Origin: Rhodobacter sp. SGA-6-6
GTDB taxonomy: Bacteria > Pseudomonadota > Alphaproteobacteria > Rhodobacterales > Rhodobacteraceae
Length of the DNA: 64,000 nt
Direction of reading: 5' to 3'
NCBI RefSeq assembly: GCF_011043545.1
Contig: NZ_JAAKGP010000005.1
Location: 1-64,000, forward strand
The notes under the pieces are model-generated. The model searched no databases. It had not been told where the DNA came from and saw only the letters and a list, made by a program, of their open reading frames with translations. Shown piece by piece: positions 1 to 11,564 of this stretch. A program made the translations under genes and the position numbers. The first letter of the stretch is position 1. Every line of letters begins with the position of its first letter.

Positions 1-255
1 CATCTCGCCCGGCTGCAACGGAACCGCGGCCAGACGCAAAGTGCGCTGCTTTTCGCCGGCGAGGGGTTGAAGCGGCCGCGGCCCGGCGTGGAGCGGCTGT
101 TCGTCTGGCAGGACATCTATGCCTTCTGGCTGGATTTCGAATATCTGCATTGCCTGAAGGATCTGGGCCGGATGGCAGAAGGTGCCGCCGCCCTGGCGCG
201 GATGCGCGCCGCCGGAGCGCCCGGGCATCTCTATGCGGTGCTCGGTCTGGCGTGA
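1..255 (+). CDS. 3' end of an unidentified protein (partial)
   Basis: The frame is open from the first base of the window and stops at TGA 253-255, so the gene begins upstream and at least 84 residues are seen. The segment is rich in Ala, Arg and Leu with aromatic residues (VWQDIYAFWLDFEYLHCL) and looks helical, in the manner of TPR-like tails. I do not recognise the family. Codon use is the same as in the flanking genes, which supports real coding. The 161 bases after it (256-416) hold no feature I can support. Confidence 0.6.
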   Translation, partial: HLARLQRNRGQTQSALLFAGEGLKRPRPGVERLFVWQDIYAFWLDFEYLHCLKDLGRMAEGAAALARMRAAGAPGHLYAVLGLA

Positions 256-416
256 TGCGGTGGCGGCTCGCGGGCCCCGCCGGTTGCCATGCAGGCCCTT
301 GCACGGGCTTTGCACAAAAGCCGACTTTGCGGTTCATTCTGCAAATCGGCCGGTGTTCGGCGCGGAAGGTGCCGGACCTGCTTGTCTCGGCCCTCTGCGA
401 AAGCCATATCTTCCGC

Positions 417-1832
417 ATGGATTTCCATTTCGATCACAGCTGGGCCCGCGACCTGCCCGGCACCTATCTGCGGCTGGCGCCCGATCCGGCACCGGCGCCG
501 CGGCTGCTGGCCTTCAACCGCGGGCTGGCGGCGGAGCTGGGGCTGGAGGCCGAGGCGCTGGAGGCGGGCGCGGCGCGCTGGCTGTCGGGGGCGGAACTGC
601 CGCCCGGGGCCGATCCGCTGGCGCTGGCCTATGCCGGCCACCAGTTCGGTGGGTTCTCGCCGGTTCTGGGCGACGGGCGGGCGCATCTGCTGGGCGAGAT
701 CGTCACGCCCGACGGCCGGCGCTTCGACCTGCAGCTGAAGGGATCGGGCCGCACGCCGTTCTCCCGCGGCGGCGACGGCAAGGCCGCCATCGGCCCGATG
801 CTGCGGGAATACCTGGTCTCCGAGGCGATGCACGCGCTCGGCGTCCCCACCACCCGGTCGCTGGCGGTGGTGGCGACGGGAGAGGACATCTGGCGCGACG
901 CCGGCCGGCTGCCGGGCGCGGTGCTGGCCCGGGTGGCGGCCAGCCACATCCGCATCGGCAGCTTCCAGTTCCTCGCCGCCCGCGGCGAGGCGGAGAAGCT
1001 GCGGGCGCTGACCGACTATACCCTGGCCCGGCATTATCCCGGGGCGGAGGGTGCGCTCGGCCTGTTCGACGCGGTGGCGGCGCGGCAGGCGCGGCTGGTG
1101 GCGCAATGGATGGGGCTCGGCTTCATCCATGGGGTGATGAACACCGACAACATGGCGCTGTCGGGCGAGACCATCGACTACGGCCCCTGCGCCTTCATGG
1201 AGGGCTATGCGCCGGGCACGGTGTTTTCCTCGATCGACCGGCAGGGGCGCTATGCCTATGCCAACCAGCCGCTGATCCTGGGCTGGAACCTCGCCCGGCT
1301 GGCCGAGGCGCTGCTGCCGCTGATCGACCCGGACGGCGAGAAGGCGGTGGAGATCGCCAACGCCCGGCTGGCCGGGATCGCCGGGCTGTATCGGACGGAA
1401 TGGCTGGCGGTGATGCGTTGCAAGCTGGCGCTGGCGGGCGAGGACCCGGGCGACGAGGCGCTGGTCGAGGACCTGCTGAAGGCGATGGAGGGGGCGGACT
1501 GGACGCTGACCTTCCATCGTCTGGCCGGGGCGGTGGAGGGCGAGGGGCTGCTGCGGCCGCTGTTCGAGGACTTCGCCGCCATGGCGGAGTGGCTGCCGCG
1601 CTGGCGGGCGCGGCTGGCGCCGGATGCGGCGGCGCTGCTGCGCCGGGCCAATCCGGCGGTGATTCCCCGCAACCATCGGGTGGAGGAAGCGCTTGAGGCG
1701 GCGACCGCGGGCGACATGGCGCCGTTCGAGGCGCTGCTGGCCGCCGTCACCCGGCCCTTCGAGGAAAACGAGGCCTATATGCTGCCCGCCCCTTCGGGCT
1801 TCGGCCGCTATGTCACCTTCTGCGGCACCTGA
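417..1832 (+). CDS. selO: Protein adenylyltransferase SelO (YdiU/UPF0061 family)
   Basis: SelO is a pseudokinase-fold enzyme that transfers AMP to Ser/Thr/Tyr of target proteins and is linked to redox stress. The 471-residue product has the usual family length. It contains the conserved stretch GEIVTPDGRRFDLQLKGSGR followed by TPFSRGGDGKAAIGPMLREY (nucleotide-binding and Lys region), and IHGVMNTDNMALSGETIDYG (catalytic/metal loop). A Cys is the third residue from the C terminus (CGT), the place occupied by selenocysteine in animal SelO and by Cys in E. coli YdiU. The ATG at 417 was chosen because homology starts at once (MDFHFDHSWARDLPGTY); the frame is open further upstream but that part is not SelO-like. 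It stands alone on its strand. Confidence 0.93.
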   Translation: MDFHFDHSWARDLPGTYLRLAPDPAPAPRLLAFNRGLAAELGLEAEALEAGAARWLSGAELPPGADPLALAYAGHQFGGFSPVLGDGRAHLLGEIVTPDGRRFDLQLKGSGRTPFSRGGDGKAAIGPMLREYLVSEAMHALGVPTTRSLAVVATGEDIWRDAGRLPGAVLARVAASHIRIGSFQFLAARGEAEKLRALTDYTLARHYPGAEGALGLFDAVAARQARLVAQWMGLGFIHGVMNTDNMALSGETIDYGPCAFMEGYAPGTVFSSIDRQGRYAYANQPLILGWNLARLAEALLPLIDPDGEKAVEIANARLAGIAGLYRTEWLAVMRCKLALAGEDPGDEALVEDLLKAMEGADWTLTFHRLAGAVEGEGLLRPLFEDFAAMAEWLPRWRARLAPDAAALLRRANPAVIPRNHRVEEALEAATAGDMAPFEALLAAVTRPFEENEAYMLPAPSGFGRYVTFCGT

Positions 1833-1919
1833 GGCTCCTCCTGCGGCTGCGCCGCGTCGTCGCGCGGGCGCCGAACGACAGGCGTTGACCTTGCGCCCGC
1901 CCGGGGGTTTGCTGGCGAC

Positions 1920-2471
1920 ATGACCCCGCGCTCCGACATCCACGAAAGGCTTGCAGCCTCGCTGAGGGCCGCCCGCAAGGCCCGCGGCCTGTCGCTGGAC
2001 GCGGCGGCGAAGCTGTCGGGCGTCTCGCGCAGCATGGTGTCCCAGATCGAACGCGGCGAATCCTCTCCCACCGTCGCCACCCTGTGGAACCTGACCCAGG
2101 CGCTGCAGGTGGATTTCGCCGGCCTGCTGGAAGGCCGTCCCCGCCCGGGGGTGGAGGTCACCCGCGCCGCCGCCGCCCCGGTGATCGCCCGCGGCGGCGT
2201 CACCATCCGCATCCTCTCGCCCGCCGAGGCGGTGGGGGAGAACGAGGTCTACGACCTGACCTTCGCCCCCGGCGCGCGGCTGGTCTCGGACCCGCACGGA
2301 CCGGGCTGCCGCGAGCATCTGACGGTGATCGAGGGCCGGCTGCGGGTGGTTTCCGGGGCGGAGGCCGAGGATCTGGGGCCGGGCGACGTGGCCCGCTACC
2401 CGGCCGACCGCGACCACGAGATCGCGGCCACGGGGGCGGCGCGGGCGATCCTGATCGTGCAGGGCAGTTGA
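1920..2471 (+). CDS. XRE-family regulator with C-terminal cupin domain
   Basis: A 183-residue DNA-binding regulator. Residues about 8-62 form an XRE helix-turn-helix (RAARKARGLSLDAAAKLSGV then SRSMVSQIERGESSPTVATL). Residues about 90-180 form a small cupin barrel (HLTVIEGRLRV, GPGDVARYPADRDHEI) that would sense a small ligand. It lies on the same strand just before kbl-tdh, separated by 144 bases that carry inverted repeats, so local control of threonine breakdown is the natural inference. Ligand unknown. The family resembles regulators of amino-acid and polyamine use. Confidence 0.87.
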   Translation: MTPRSDIHERLAASLRAARKARGLSLDAAAKLSGVSRSMVSQIERGESSPTVATLWNLTQALQVDFAGLLEGRPRPGVEVTRAAAAPVIARGGVTIRILSPAEAVGENEVYDLTFAPGARLVSDPHGPGCREHLTVIEGRLRVVSGAEAEDLGPGDVARYPADRDHEIAATGAARAILIVQGS

Positions 2472-2532
2472 ACAGGCCGGGGGGCCAGCCCCCCGGACCC
2501 CCCGGAGTATTTGGGGCCAAGATGAAGGGGAA

Positions 2533-2596
2533 TCCGCTTTGGCGGATATATTTCCGCCATCTTGACTTTTCAGCTGGGGTGACGGAATTTCCGTCA
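2533..2596. promoter_or_regulatory. Inverted-repeat operator region upstream of kbl-tdh
   Basis: Two dyads lie between the XRE-cupin gene and kbl. GGCGGA-TATATT-TCCGCC sits at 2541-2558 and is preceded by a further TCCGC arm at 2533. A perfect 7-bp dyad TGACGGA-ATT-TCCGTCA sits at 2580-2596, directly before the ribosome-binding stretch GGAGGAGGGG (2601-2610). The dyads share the CGGA...TCCG core, as expected for repeated binding of one dimeric regulator. Assignment to the neighbouring XRE-cupin protein is inference. Confidence 0.6.
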
Positions 2597-2615
2597 AGGC
2601 GGAGGAGGGGCTGGA

Positions 2616-3809
2616 ATGGCGGATTCGGTGCAGTTTCTGGAGCATCTGTCGGCGGTCCTGTCGGGGATCGAGGCCGAGGGGCTGTTGAAGCGCGAGCGGC
2701 TGATCGAGGGGCCGCAGGGCGCCTGGGTCACGATGCAGGGCCGGCGGATGCTGAACCTCTGCGCCAACAATTACCTCGGGTTGGCGGATGACCCGCGGCT
2801 GGTGGCGGCGGCCAGGGCGGCGATGGAGAGCCACGGCTACGGCATGGCCTCGGTCCGTTTCATCTGCGGCACCGGCGACCTGCACCGGGCGCTGGAGCAG
2901 CGGCTGGCCGGCTTCCTGGGGATGGAGGACGCCATCCTCTTCGCCGCCTGTTTCGACGCCAACGGCGCGGTGTTCGAGCCCCTGCTGGGGCCGGAGGATG
3001 CGGTGGTTTCGGACAGCCTGAACCATGCCTCGATCATCGACGGCATCCGGCTGTCGAAGGCGCGCCGCTACCGTTACGCCAATGCCGACATGGCCGATCT
3101 GGAGGCGCAGCTGGCCCGTGCCCGCGCGGAGGGCGCGCGCTTCGTCATGGTGGCGACGGATGGCGTCTTCTCGATGGACGGCTACTTCGCGCCCCTGGCG
3201 GAAATCCGGGCGATTGCCGACCGTTACGGGGCGCTGGTGATGGTGGACGACTGCCATGCCACCGGCTTCGTCGGGCCGCAGGGCCGGGGCACGCCGGCCC
3301 GGACGGGAGTGCGGGCGGACATCCTGACCGGGACGCTCGGCAAGGCCCTGGGTGGTGCGCTCGGCGGCTATGTCGCCGGGCCGCAGCCGGTGGTGGACCT
3401 GCTGCGGCAAAGGGCGCGGCCCTATCTGTTCTCCAACGCGCTGCCTCCGGCGGTGGTGGCCGCGGGGCTGGCGGCGCTGGACATCGTGGAGGGGGCCGAC
3501 GACCTGCGGGCGCGGCTGACGGAGAATGCGGCTTACTGGCGGGCGGGGCTGGAGCGGCTCGGCTTCCGGCTGCTGCCCGGCGCGCATCCCATCGTGCCGG
3601 TGATGCTGGGCGATGCCGTTCTGGCGCAGCGGATGGCGGCGTCCCTGGGCGACAAGGGCGTGCATGTCGCGGGCTTCTTCTTCCCGGTGGTGCCGAAGGG
3701 GCAGGCGCGGATCAGGACGCAGATGAACGCGGCCCTGACGCGCGAGGATCTGGATTTCGGGCTGGCGGCCTTCGCCGCGGCCGGGCGGGAAACGGGGGTG
3801 CTGCCATGA
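2616..3809 (+). CDS. kbl: Glycine C-acetyltransferase (2-amino-3-ketobutyrate CoA ligase)
   Basis: A 397-residue PLP enzyme of the alpha-oxoamine synthase family. It cleaves 2-amino-3-ketobutyrate, the product of threonine dehydrogenase, with CoA to glycine and acetyl-CoA. The length matches E. coli Kbl. Visible family features are [12 protein letters not shown] near the N terminus, [22 protein letters not shown], and the PLP lysine in [18 protein letters not shown]. The start ATG has a strong Shine-Dalgarno (GGAGGAGGGG). Its last four bases overlap the start of tdh (ATGA), so the two are translationally coupled as in other bacteria. Confidence 0.95.
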   Translation: MADSVQFLEHLSAVLSGIEAEGLLKRERLIEGPQGAWVTMQGRRMLNLCANNYLGLADDPRLVAAARAAMESHGYGMASVRFICGTGDLHRALEQRLAGFLGMEDAILFAACFDANGAVFEPLLGPEDAVVSDSLNHASIIDGIRLSKARRYRYANADMADLEAQLARARAEGARFVMVATDGVFSMDGYFAPLAEIRAIADRYGALVMVDDCHATGFVGPQGRGTPARTGVRADILTGTLGKALGGALGGYVAGPQPVVDLLRQRARPYLFSNALPPAVVAAGLAALDIVEGADDLRARLTENAAYWRAGLERLGFRLLPGAHPIVPVMLGDAVLAQRMAASLGDKGVHVAGFFFPVVPKGQARIRTQMNAALTREDLDFGLAAFAAAGRETGVLP

Positions 3810-4831
3810 AGGCCTTGGTCAAGAAGAAGGCGCAGGAAGGGCTGTGGATGGAGGACCGCCCGCTGCCCGAGATCGGCCCGGACGACGTGCTGATCCGGGT
3901 GCGCAAGACCGGCATCTGCGGCACCGACGTGCATATCTGGAACTGGGACGACTGGGCGCGGCGGACGGTGCCGGTGGGGCTGATCACCGGCCACGAATTC
4001 GCCGGCGAGATCGTGGAACTCGGCCGCGACGTGACCGACCTCGCGGTCGGCCAGCGCTGTTCCGGCGAGGGGCACCTGATCGGCAAGCACTCGCGCCAGT
4101 CCCGCGCCGGCAAGTTCCATCTGGACCCGGAGACGCGGGGGATCGGGGTGAACGAGCCCGGCGCCTTCGCCGAATACCTGCGGCTGCCGGCCTTCAACGT
4201 GGTGCCGCTGCCGGATTCGATCGACGACGAGATCGGTGCGATCCTCGATCCGCTGGGCAATGCCGTCCATACCGCGCTGTCCTTCGATCTGGTCGGCGAG
4301 GACGTGCTGATCACCGGGGCGGGCCCCATCGGCATCATGGCGGCGGCGGTGGCGCGGCATGTGGGCGCGCGGCATGTGGTGATCACCGACGTGAACCAGT
4401 CCCGGCTGGACCTTGCGGCGCGGGTGGCCGACGTGGTGCCGGTCAACGTGGCGCAGGAGGACCTGCGGTCGGTCTTCCCCGGGTTGAAGATGACGCAGGG
4501 GTTCGATGTCGGCATGGAGATGTCGGGCAGCCAGCAGGCGCTGGACCAGATGGTCGAGGCGATGGTGATGGGCGGCCGCATCGCCATGCTGGGCATCCCG
4601 CCGGGCAAAAGCCCGGTGGACTGGAGCCGGATCGTCTTCAAGGCGATCACCATCAAGGGCGTCTACGGGCGGGAGATTTTTGAAACGTGGTATAAAATGA
4701 TCGCCATGCTGGAGAACGGGCTGGACGTGCGCGGCGTGATCACCCACCGCTTCGGCGTGGACCGGTTCGAGGAAGGCTTCGCCGCGATGCGGTCGGGCCA
4801 GTCGGGCAAGGTGGTGCTGGACTGGGGGTGA
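3806..4831 (+). CDS. tdh: L-threonine 3-dehydrogenase
   Basis: A 341-residue zinc alcohol-dehydrogenase-family enzyme that oxidises L-threonine to 2-amino-3-ketobutyrate with NAD+, feeding Kbl. Catalytic zinc residues are present (GICGTDVH and GHE). The Rossmann motif is [19 protein letters not shown]. It aligns closely to E. coli Tdh from memory ([22 protein letters not shown]-type stretch, [26 protein letters not shown]). Oddly, the structural-zinc loop, normally with four Cys, reads [19 protein letters not shown] and has none. The product should therefore lack the structural zinc. The gene overlaps kbl by four bases. Confidence 0.95.
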   Translation: MKALVKKKAQEGLWMEDRPLPEIGPDDVLIRVRKTGICGTDVHIWNWDDWARRTVPVGLITGHEFAGEIVELGRDVTDLAVGQRCSGEGHLIGKHSRQSRAGKFHLDPETRGIGVNEPGAFAEYLRLPAFNVVPLPDSIDDEIGAILDPLGNAVHTALSFDLVGEDVLITGAGPIGIMAAAVARHVGARHVVITDVNQSRLDLAARVADVVPVNVAQEDLRSVFPGLKMTQGFDVGMEMSGSQQALDQMVEAMVMGGRIAMLGIPPGKSPVDWSRIVFKAITIKGVYGREIFETWYKMIAMLENGLDVRGVITHRFGVDRFEEGFAAMRSGQSGKVVLDWG

Positions 4832-5101
4832 CGGCTATCGGGACATTGCGGTCATCCGCGCGCAACGGAGGCCGGCGCCCGACCGCGGGTGGGCGCATCC
4901 GACGGTGCGTAGCAGGCGCTTTATGGTTCGGCCTCACCCCCGGCCGGAGCGGAAGCCGACGGCGCAGAAGCGCCCGCCCGGGGGCGGTCGGGCGCTGGCC
5001 GGGGGCGCGTTCCGCGCCTGTTGACCCGGCCGGGACTTCAGTCGGGAGCTGCGCGCAGGCGCTCCACTCCGATGGCAGCTTTGGGCTCAAAGCGGCCCTC
5101 T
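4832..5101. other. Gene-free stretch between tdh and oxyR
   Basis: This 270-base convergent region is GC-rich and carries no frame with recognisable protein similarity. Its codon pattern (many Arg/Gly/Ser in every frame) looks non-coding. It contains several short GC-rich inverted repeats (for example CGCCCGACCGCGGGTGGGCG around 4874-4893) that may act as transcription ends for tdh and oxyR, but none is followed by a clear T-run. I see nothing else in it. Confidence 0.4.
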
Positions 5102-5990
5102 TCACGCTCCGGCCGTCTCCCGCGCCACCTCGGCGATCTGGCGCAGTTGCGGGGCCAGCGGGTTCGACCGGCGCCAGACCATGCCGATGGTGCGGCGGGG
5201 CTGCGGCTCGGGGAAGGCGGCCACCGAGACCGGGGCGGAGCGGGTTTCCACCGGCACCGCCATTTCCGGGATCAGCGTCACCCCGATGCCGGCGCCGACC
5301 ATCTGCACCAGCGTCGACAGCGAGGAGCCGTCCATCATCTCGCGCGGGGCGGCGGTGTCGGCGGCGCAGAAGGACAGCGCCTGGTCGCGGAAGCAATGGC
5401 CCTCCTCCAGCAGCAGCAGGCGCATCTCGCGCAAGCTCTCGCGGTCGGGCACCGGCTTGCCGTCGTCGTCGCGGGGGCGGACCAGCATGAAGGCTTCGGA
5501 GAACAGCGCCACCTCCTCCAGCCCCGGCTCCGACACCGGAAGGGCGAGGAGCGCGCAGTCCAGCCGCCCCTCGGCAAGGTCGCGCAGCAGGCGCGGGGTG
5601 ATGGTCTCGCGCAGGGTCAGTTCCAGCGCCGGGTAAAGCACGGTCATCCGGGCGATCAGCCGGGGCAGCAGATAGGGCGCGACGGTGGGGATGACGCCGA
5701 TCCGCAGCCGCCCGGCCAGTTCCGAGCGCGCGGCGCGGGCGAGGTCTTCCAGCTCCTCGACCTGGCGCAGGATGGCGCGGGCGCGGGTCAGGAAATCCTC
5801 GCCGAAGGCGGTCAGCCGCAGGCTGCGCGGGCCGCGTTCCACCAGCGGCGTGCCAAGGGATTCTTCCAGATCGCGGATCTGCATCGACAGCGCCGGCTGC
5901 GAGATCGACGAGGCCTCCGCCGCGCGGCCGAAATGGCCGTGGCGGGCAAGCGCGTCGAAATAGCGGAGCTGGCGGAGGGTCAGATTCTGC

Positions 5991-5992
<2 letters not shown>
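5102..5992 (-). CDS. oxyR: Hydrogen-peroxide-responsive LysR regulator OxyR
   Basis: A 296-residue LysR-type regulator. The N-terminal winged helix-turn-helix is MQNLTLRQLRYFDALARHGH with FGRAAEASSISQPALSMQIR. The regulatory domain holds LLLLEEGHCFRDQALSFC, whose two Cys match the peroxidatic and resolving Cys (199 and 208) of E. coli OxyR, so direct H2O2 sensing by disulfide formation is expected. It is divergent from katG with a 141-base spacer containing an OxyR-like half-site array that overlaps its own start, consistent with autorepression. Confidence 0.95.
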
Positions 5993-8305
<2,313 letters not shown>

Positions 8306-8323
8306 CCGCGCCGAAGAAAGTGG

Positions 8324-8357
8324 GGCGCCTCCGGGAAACCGGGGGCGCCTTGCGTTT
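8324..8357 (+). terminator. Rho-independent terminator of katG
   Basis: GGCGCCTCCGG (8324-8334), loop GAAA, CCGGGGGCGCC (8339-8349), an 11-bp stem with one G-T pair, followed by TTGCGTTTTT. It starts 19 bases after the katG stop codon. Confidence 0.85.
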
Positions 8358-8459
8358 TTGGGGGCCGGCCTTCCTGCACCCCCTCGGCGCATGGCTTTCG
8401 CTTGTGGCGCGCGGCGGCCTCCTCCTATGATGGGACCGGGCAGGCAGGGGATGGGCCGG

Positions 8460-9131
8460 ATGGTATCGAGCATGGAGATGGCGCAACCCGCGGCGGGAGA
8501 GGGGGCGCAGGGCCGCTCCACCCGCGAGGACTGGCTGCGGCTGGCCCTGCAGACGCTGATCCGCGACGGCATCGACCGGGTGAAGATCCAGATCATGGCG
8601 CGGCAGCTGAACGTCTCGCGCTCCAGCTTCTACTGGTTCTTCAAGAGCCCGCAGGACCTTTACGGCCAGATGCTGGACCACTGGCTGGCCAAGAACACCG
8701 GCCCGATCCTGCAGCGGTCGCTGCGCCCGGCCCGCAGCATCACCGAGGCGATCCTGAACGTCTTCGAATGCTGGGTGAACGAGGAGTTGTTCGACCCGCA
8801 TCTGGACGTGGCGGTCCGCCTCTGGGCCCGCCGCGCGCCCGAGGTGCTGAAGGTGGTGGCCAGCGCCGACCAGCAGCGGCTGGACGCGCTGACCGAGATG
8901 TTCACCCGTCACGGCTTTGCCCCCGGCGATGCGCTGGTGCGGGCGCGGGTGCTGTATTTCACCCAGATCGGCCATTACACGCTGGACATCCGCGAGGACA
9001 TGGCGCTGCGGGCCTCGCGCACCCGGGCCTATGTGCTGGCCTTCTGCGGCCAGGAGCCGACGGCGGAGGAACTGGCCCGCTTCGGCGCGACGATCCGGGT
9101 GGCGACGGGCACCGAGGCCAGGCCGGGCTGA
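8460..9131 (+). CDS. TetR/AcrR-family transcriptional regulator
   Basis: A regulator of about 223 residues. The N-terminal HTH is visible (LRLALQTLIRDGIDRVKIQI, MARQLNVSRSSFYWFFKS); the aromatic-rich SSFYWFFKSPQDLY turn is typical of TetR recognition helices. The C-terminal half is helical and less conserved, as usual for ligand-binding domains. Several in-frame ATGs exist (8451, 8460, 8472). 8460 was chosen for its distance from the purine-rich GGGCAGGCAGGGG. Ligand and targets are not evident; manC follows 135 bases later and need not be a target. Confidence 0.8.
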   Translation: MVSSMEMAQPAAGEGAQGRSTREDWLRLALQTLIRDGIDRVKIQIMARQLNVSRSSFYWFFKSPQDLYGQMLDHWLAKNTGPILQRSLRPARSITEAILNVFECWVNEELFDPHLDVAVRLWARRAPEVLKVVASADQQRLDALTEMFTRHGFAPGDALVRARVLYFTQIGHYTLDIREDMALRASRTRAYVLAFCGQEPTAEELARFGATIRVATGTEARPG

Positions 9132-9154
9132 GCCGGCGGCTGTTCACCTGTGTC

Positions 9155-9170
9155 CGGGCCTTTCGGCCCG
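9155..9170 (+). terminator. Short hairpin after the TetR gene
   Basis: CGGGCC-TTTC-GGCCCG forms a perfect 6-bp stem with a 4-base loop 24 bases after the TetR stop codon. The downstream sequence (ATCCTGCCTTCTCT) is only pyrimidine-rich, so termination strength is uncertain. Confidence 0.4.
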
Positions 9171-9266
9171 ATCCTGCCTTCTCTCGGCCATGACAAGGAC
9201 AGAAGCCTGCGCCATGATGCCGGGCGAACCCCTTGTGCAGCCGGACCGAAAGACCAAGACCTGACC

Positions 9267-10682
9267 ATGATCACCCCTGTCCTCCTGTGCGGCGGCTCCG
9301 GCACGCGGCTCTGGCCGCTGTCGCGCAAGAGCTATCCCAAGCAGTTCGCCGCGCTGGTCGGCGAGCAGTCGCTGTTCCAGCAAAGCGCGCAGCGGCTGTC
9401 GGGCGAGGGCTTCGCCGCGCCGCTGGTCGTCACCGGCTCGGACTTCCGCTTCATCGTGACCGAGCAACTGGCGCAGGCGGGGATCGACCCGGGCGCGGTG
9501 CTGATCGAGCCGGCGGCGCGCAACACCGCGCCGGCGGTGCTGGCGGCGGCGCTGCATGTGGCGGCGACCGATCCCGAGGGGCTGCTACTGGTGGCGCCCT
9601 CGGATCATCTGGTGCCCGATGCCGCGGCCTTCCGGGCGGCGGTGCTGCGCGGCGTCGCGGCGGCGCGGGCGGGGCAGCTGGTGACCTTCGGCATCCGCCC
9701 GACCCGGGCCGAGACCGGCTATGGCTATCTGGAGCTGGCCGCGCCGGTGGCGGGCGAGGGCGCGCAGGCGCTGGCCCGCTTCGTCGAGAAGCCGGATGCG
9801 GCGCGGGCGGCGGAGTTCCTGGCCTCCGGCCGCCACCTGTGGAACGCCGGCATCTTCCTCTTCACCGCCCGCAGCCTGATCGCCGCCGTCGAGGCCCATG
9901 CCCCCGCGCTGCTGGCCCCGGTGCGCGAGGCGGTGGCGCAGGCGAAGCCCGACCTCGGCTTCCTGCGGCTGGACCCGGCGCCCTGGGCCGGCCTGCCCGA
10001 CCTGTCCATCGACTATGCGGTGATGGAGAAGGCCGCGAACCTGTCGGTGGTGCCCTACCTGGCCGACTGGTCCGACCTCGGCGGCTGGGAGGCGGTGTGG
10101 CAGGCCGGCACCCCGGATGCCGACGGGGTTGTCGCCTCGGACCGCGCCACCGCCATCGGCTGCCGCGACAGCCTGCTGCGGTCGGAAGCCGAGGGACAGG
10201 TGCTGGTCGGGATCGGGCTGGAGAACATCGTCGCGGTGGCGATGCCCGACGCCGTGCTGGTGGCCGACCGCCGCCGCACCCAGGACGTGAAGCTGGCGGT
10301 GGCGGCGCTGAAGCGGCAGGGCCGGCCGCAGGCCGAGCAGCTGCCGCGCGACTACCGGCCCTGGGGCTGGTTCGAGACGCTGATCCTGGCCGACCGTTTC
10401 CAGGTCAAGCGCATCCATGTCCACCCCGGCGCGGCGCTGTCGCTGCAAAGCCATGTGCATCGGTCGGAACACTGGATCGTGGTCTCCGGCACCGCGCGGG
10501 TGACGGTGGACGGCGAGGTGAAGCTGCTGTCCGAGAACCAGTCGGTCTATGTCCCGCTCGGCGCCGTCCACCGGATGGAGAACCCGGGCAAGGTGCCGAT
10601 GGTGCTGATCGAGGTGCAGACCGGCGCCTATCTGGGCGAGGACGACATCATCCGCTACGAGGACCTCTACGCCCGCCCCTGA
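9267..10682 (+). CDS. manC: Mannose-1-phosphate guanylyltransferase / mannose-6-phosphate isomerase
   Basis: A 471-residue bifunctional type II enzyme making GDP-mannose for polysaccharide and glycan synthesis. The nucleotidyltransferase domain starts at once with the pyrophosphorylase signature LLCGGSGTRLWPLSRKSYPK and includes RFVEKPD and LWNAGIFLF. The C-terminal isomerase cupin domain has RPWGWFE, SLQSHVHRSEHWIVVSG and ENQSVYVPLGAVHRMENPG. The frame is open upstream of 9267, but homology starts exactly at this ATG. It converges on the LuxR-type gene; the two overlap by 16 bases. algA and xanB are names used for the same family. Confidence 0.93.
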   Translation: MITPVLLCGGSGTRLWPLSRKSYPKQFAALVGEQSLFQQSAQRLSGEGFAAPLVVTGSDFRFIVTEQLAQAGIDPGAVLIEPAARNTAPAVLAAALHVAATDPEGLLLVAPSDHLVPDAAAFRAAVLRGVAAARAGQLVTFGIRPTRAETGYGYLELAAPVAGEGAQALARFVEKPDAARAAEFLASGRHLWNAGIFLFTARSLIAAVEAHAPALLAPVREAVAQAKPDLGFLRLDPAPWAGLPDLSIDYAVMEKAANLSVVPYLADWSDLGGWEAVWQAGTPDADGVVASDRATAIGCRDSLLRSEAEGQVLVGIGLENIVAVAMPDAVLVADRRRTQDVKLAVAALKRQGRPQAEQLPRDYRPWGWFETLILADRFQVKRIHVHPGAALSLQSHVHRSEHWIVVSGTARVTVDGEVKLLSENQSVYVPLGAVHRMENPGKVPMVLIEVQTGAYLGEDDIIRYEDLYARP

Positions 10683-11470
10683 GCCCCCGGCTTCAGCAGC
10701 GGCAGCAACAGCGCGAACAGCTCCGCCTGGCTGGAGATGCCGCATTTGCCGTAGAGCTGGCGGCGGAAGACCTTGACCGTCTGCACCGAGACCCCGAGCC
10801 GCAGGGCGATGGAGGTGGAGGAATGGCCGCGCAGGATCAGCAGCGCCACCTCGGCCTGCCGCGGCGAGAGGGAGATGCCGCGCGGGGCCAGCGCGGCGAC
10901 CAGCCCGCCGGCCACGTCCTCGGGCGCGGCATCGGTGGCGGTCAGGCCGGCCCAATGCCGCTCGGCCAGTGCCAGCACCACCGGGGCGAGCCGCGCCACC
11001 GCCTCCACCTCGCGCGGGGCGAAGGTCTGGCCTGAGGTGCGGTCGCGGCCGAGGCAGAGGTTCAGCGACACCCCGGGCGCGGGATAGGCGACATAGGTCA
11101 GTTCGTCGATCAGCGTGGTTTCCTGATAATATTCAAGGTAATAGCGGCTGCGCTGGAAGGCGTCCGGCGCCACGTCCAAGAGCCGATACATCCCCGCCGG
11201 CGCCCGGCTGAGGTGCAGGTCGTGGAACGGGTCCAGCAGGTAGGCACCGGCCAGATAGGTGGTCGGCAGGGCGTCGAACACCGGGCTGTCGCCGGACTGG
11301 ACATACAGCACCTGCGGCGGGCCGGCGTCGCGGTAGGCCAGCACCAGAAGGTTGTCGGGCGCGGCCAGCCGGTGGAACAGCTGCATCAGCGCCGCCTCGA
11401 ACCCCGGGCGGCCGAGCCGCCGCACCGCCTCGGCCAGGGCATCCTCGGCCTGATTGCCGAATGGGTCCAT
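10667..11470 (-). CDS. LuxR-type HTH regulator of the adjacent polyamine importer
   Basis: A 267-residue regulator. The C-terminal LuxR/FixJ HTH is clear ([40 protein letters not shown]). The N-terminal 190 residues form a sensory domain I cannot name; no receiver Asp pattern or acyl-homoserine-lactone-binding signature is evident. ATG 11470 starts the conserved part. It is divergent from the PotABCD-like operon, and a perfect palindrome lies in the 94-base spacer, which suggests direct control and autoregulation. Confidence 0.85.
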   Translation of the reverse strand: MDPFGNQAEDALAEAVRRLGRPGFEAALMQLFHRLAAPDNLLVLAYRDAGPPQVLYVQSGDSPVFDALPTTYLAGAYLLDPFHDLHLSRAPAGMYRLLDVAPDAFQRSRYYLEYYQETTLIDELTYVAYPAPGVSLNLCLGRDRTSGQTFAPREVEAVARLAPVVLALAERHWAGLTATDAAPEDVAGGLVAALAPRGISLSPRQAEVALLILRGHSSTSIALRLGVSVQTVKVFRRQLYGKCGISSQAELFALLLPLLKPGAQGRA

Positions 11471-11502
11471 CGCTGCCTCTCCGGTCGCTGCGATACCTCT
11501 CT

Positions 11503-11562
11503 GGGGGTATATACCCCCCGGAACCCTTGTGCCTAGCCTGTTCCAGCGAGAGCCGGGGGTAT
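11503..11562. promoter_or_regulatory. Palindromic operator between the LuxR-type gene and the pot operon
   Basis: GGGGGTATATACCCCC (11503-11518) is a perfect 16-bp palindrome. The half-site GGGGGTAT recurs at 11555-11562, overlapping the ribosome-binding region of the ATPase gene. This fits a dimeric HTH regulator; the divergent LuxR-type protein is the obvious candidate. Confidence 0.65.
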
Positions 11563-11564
11563 GC

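Noticed and set aside
231-3665. A 1144-codon open frame on the minus strand across selO, the XRE-cupin gene and kbl
   Set aside because: It is antisense to three well-supported genes. Its translation is Arg/Gln/His/Pro-rich without recognisable domains, a common artefact of high GC content.
4828-5490. Plus-strand frame covering the tdh-oxyR spacer and the oxyR 3' end
   Set aside because: Composition is Arg/Gly/Ser/Pro-rich with no similarity, and half of it is antisense to oxyR.
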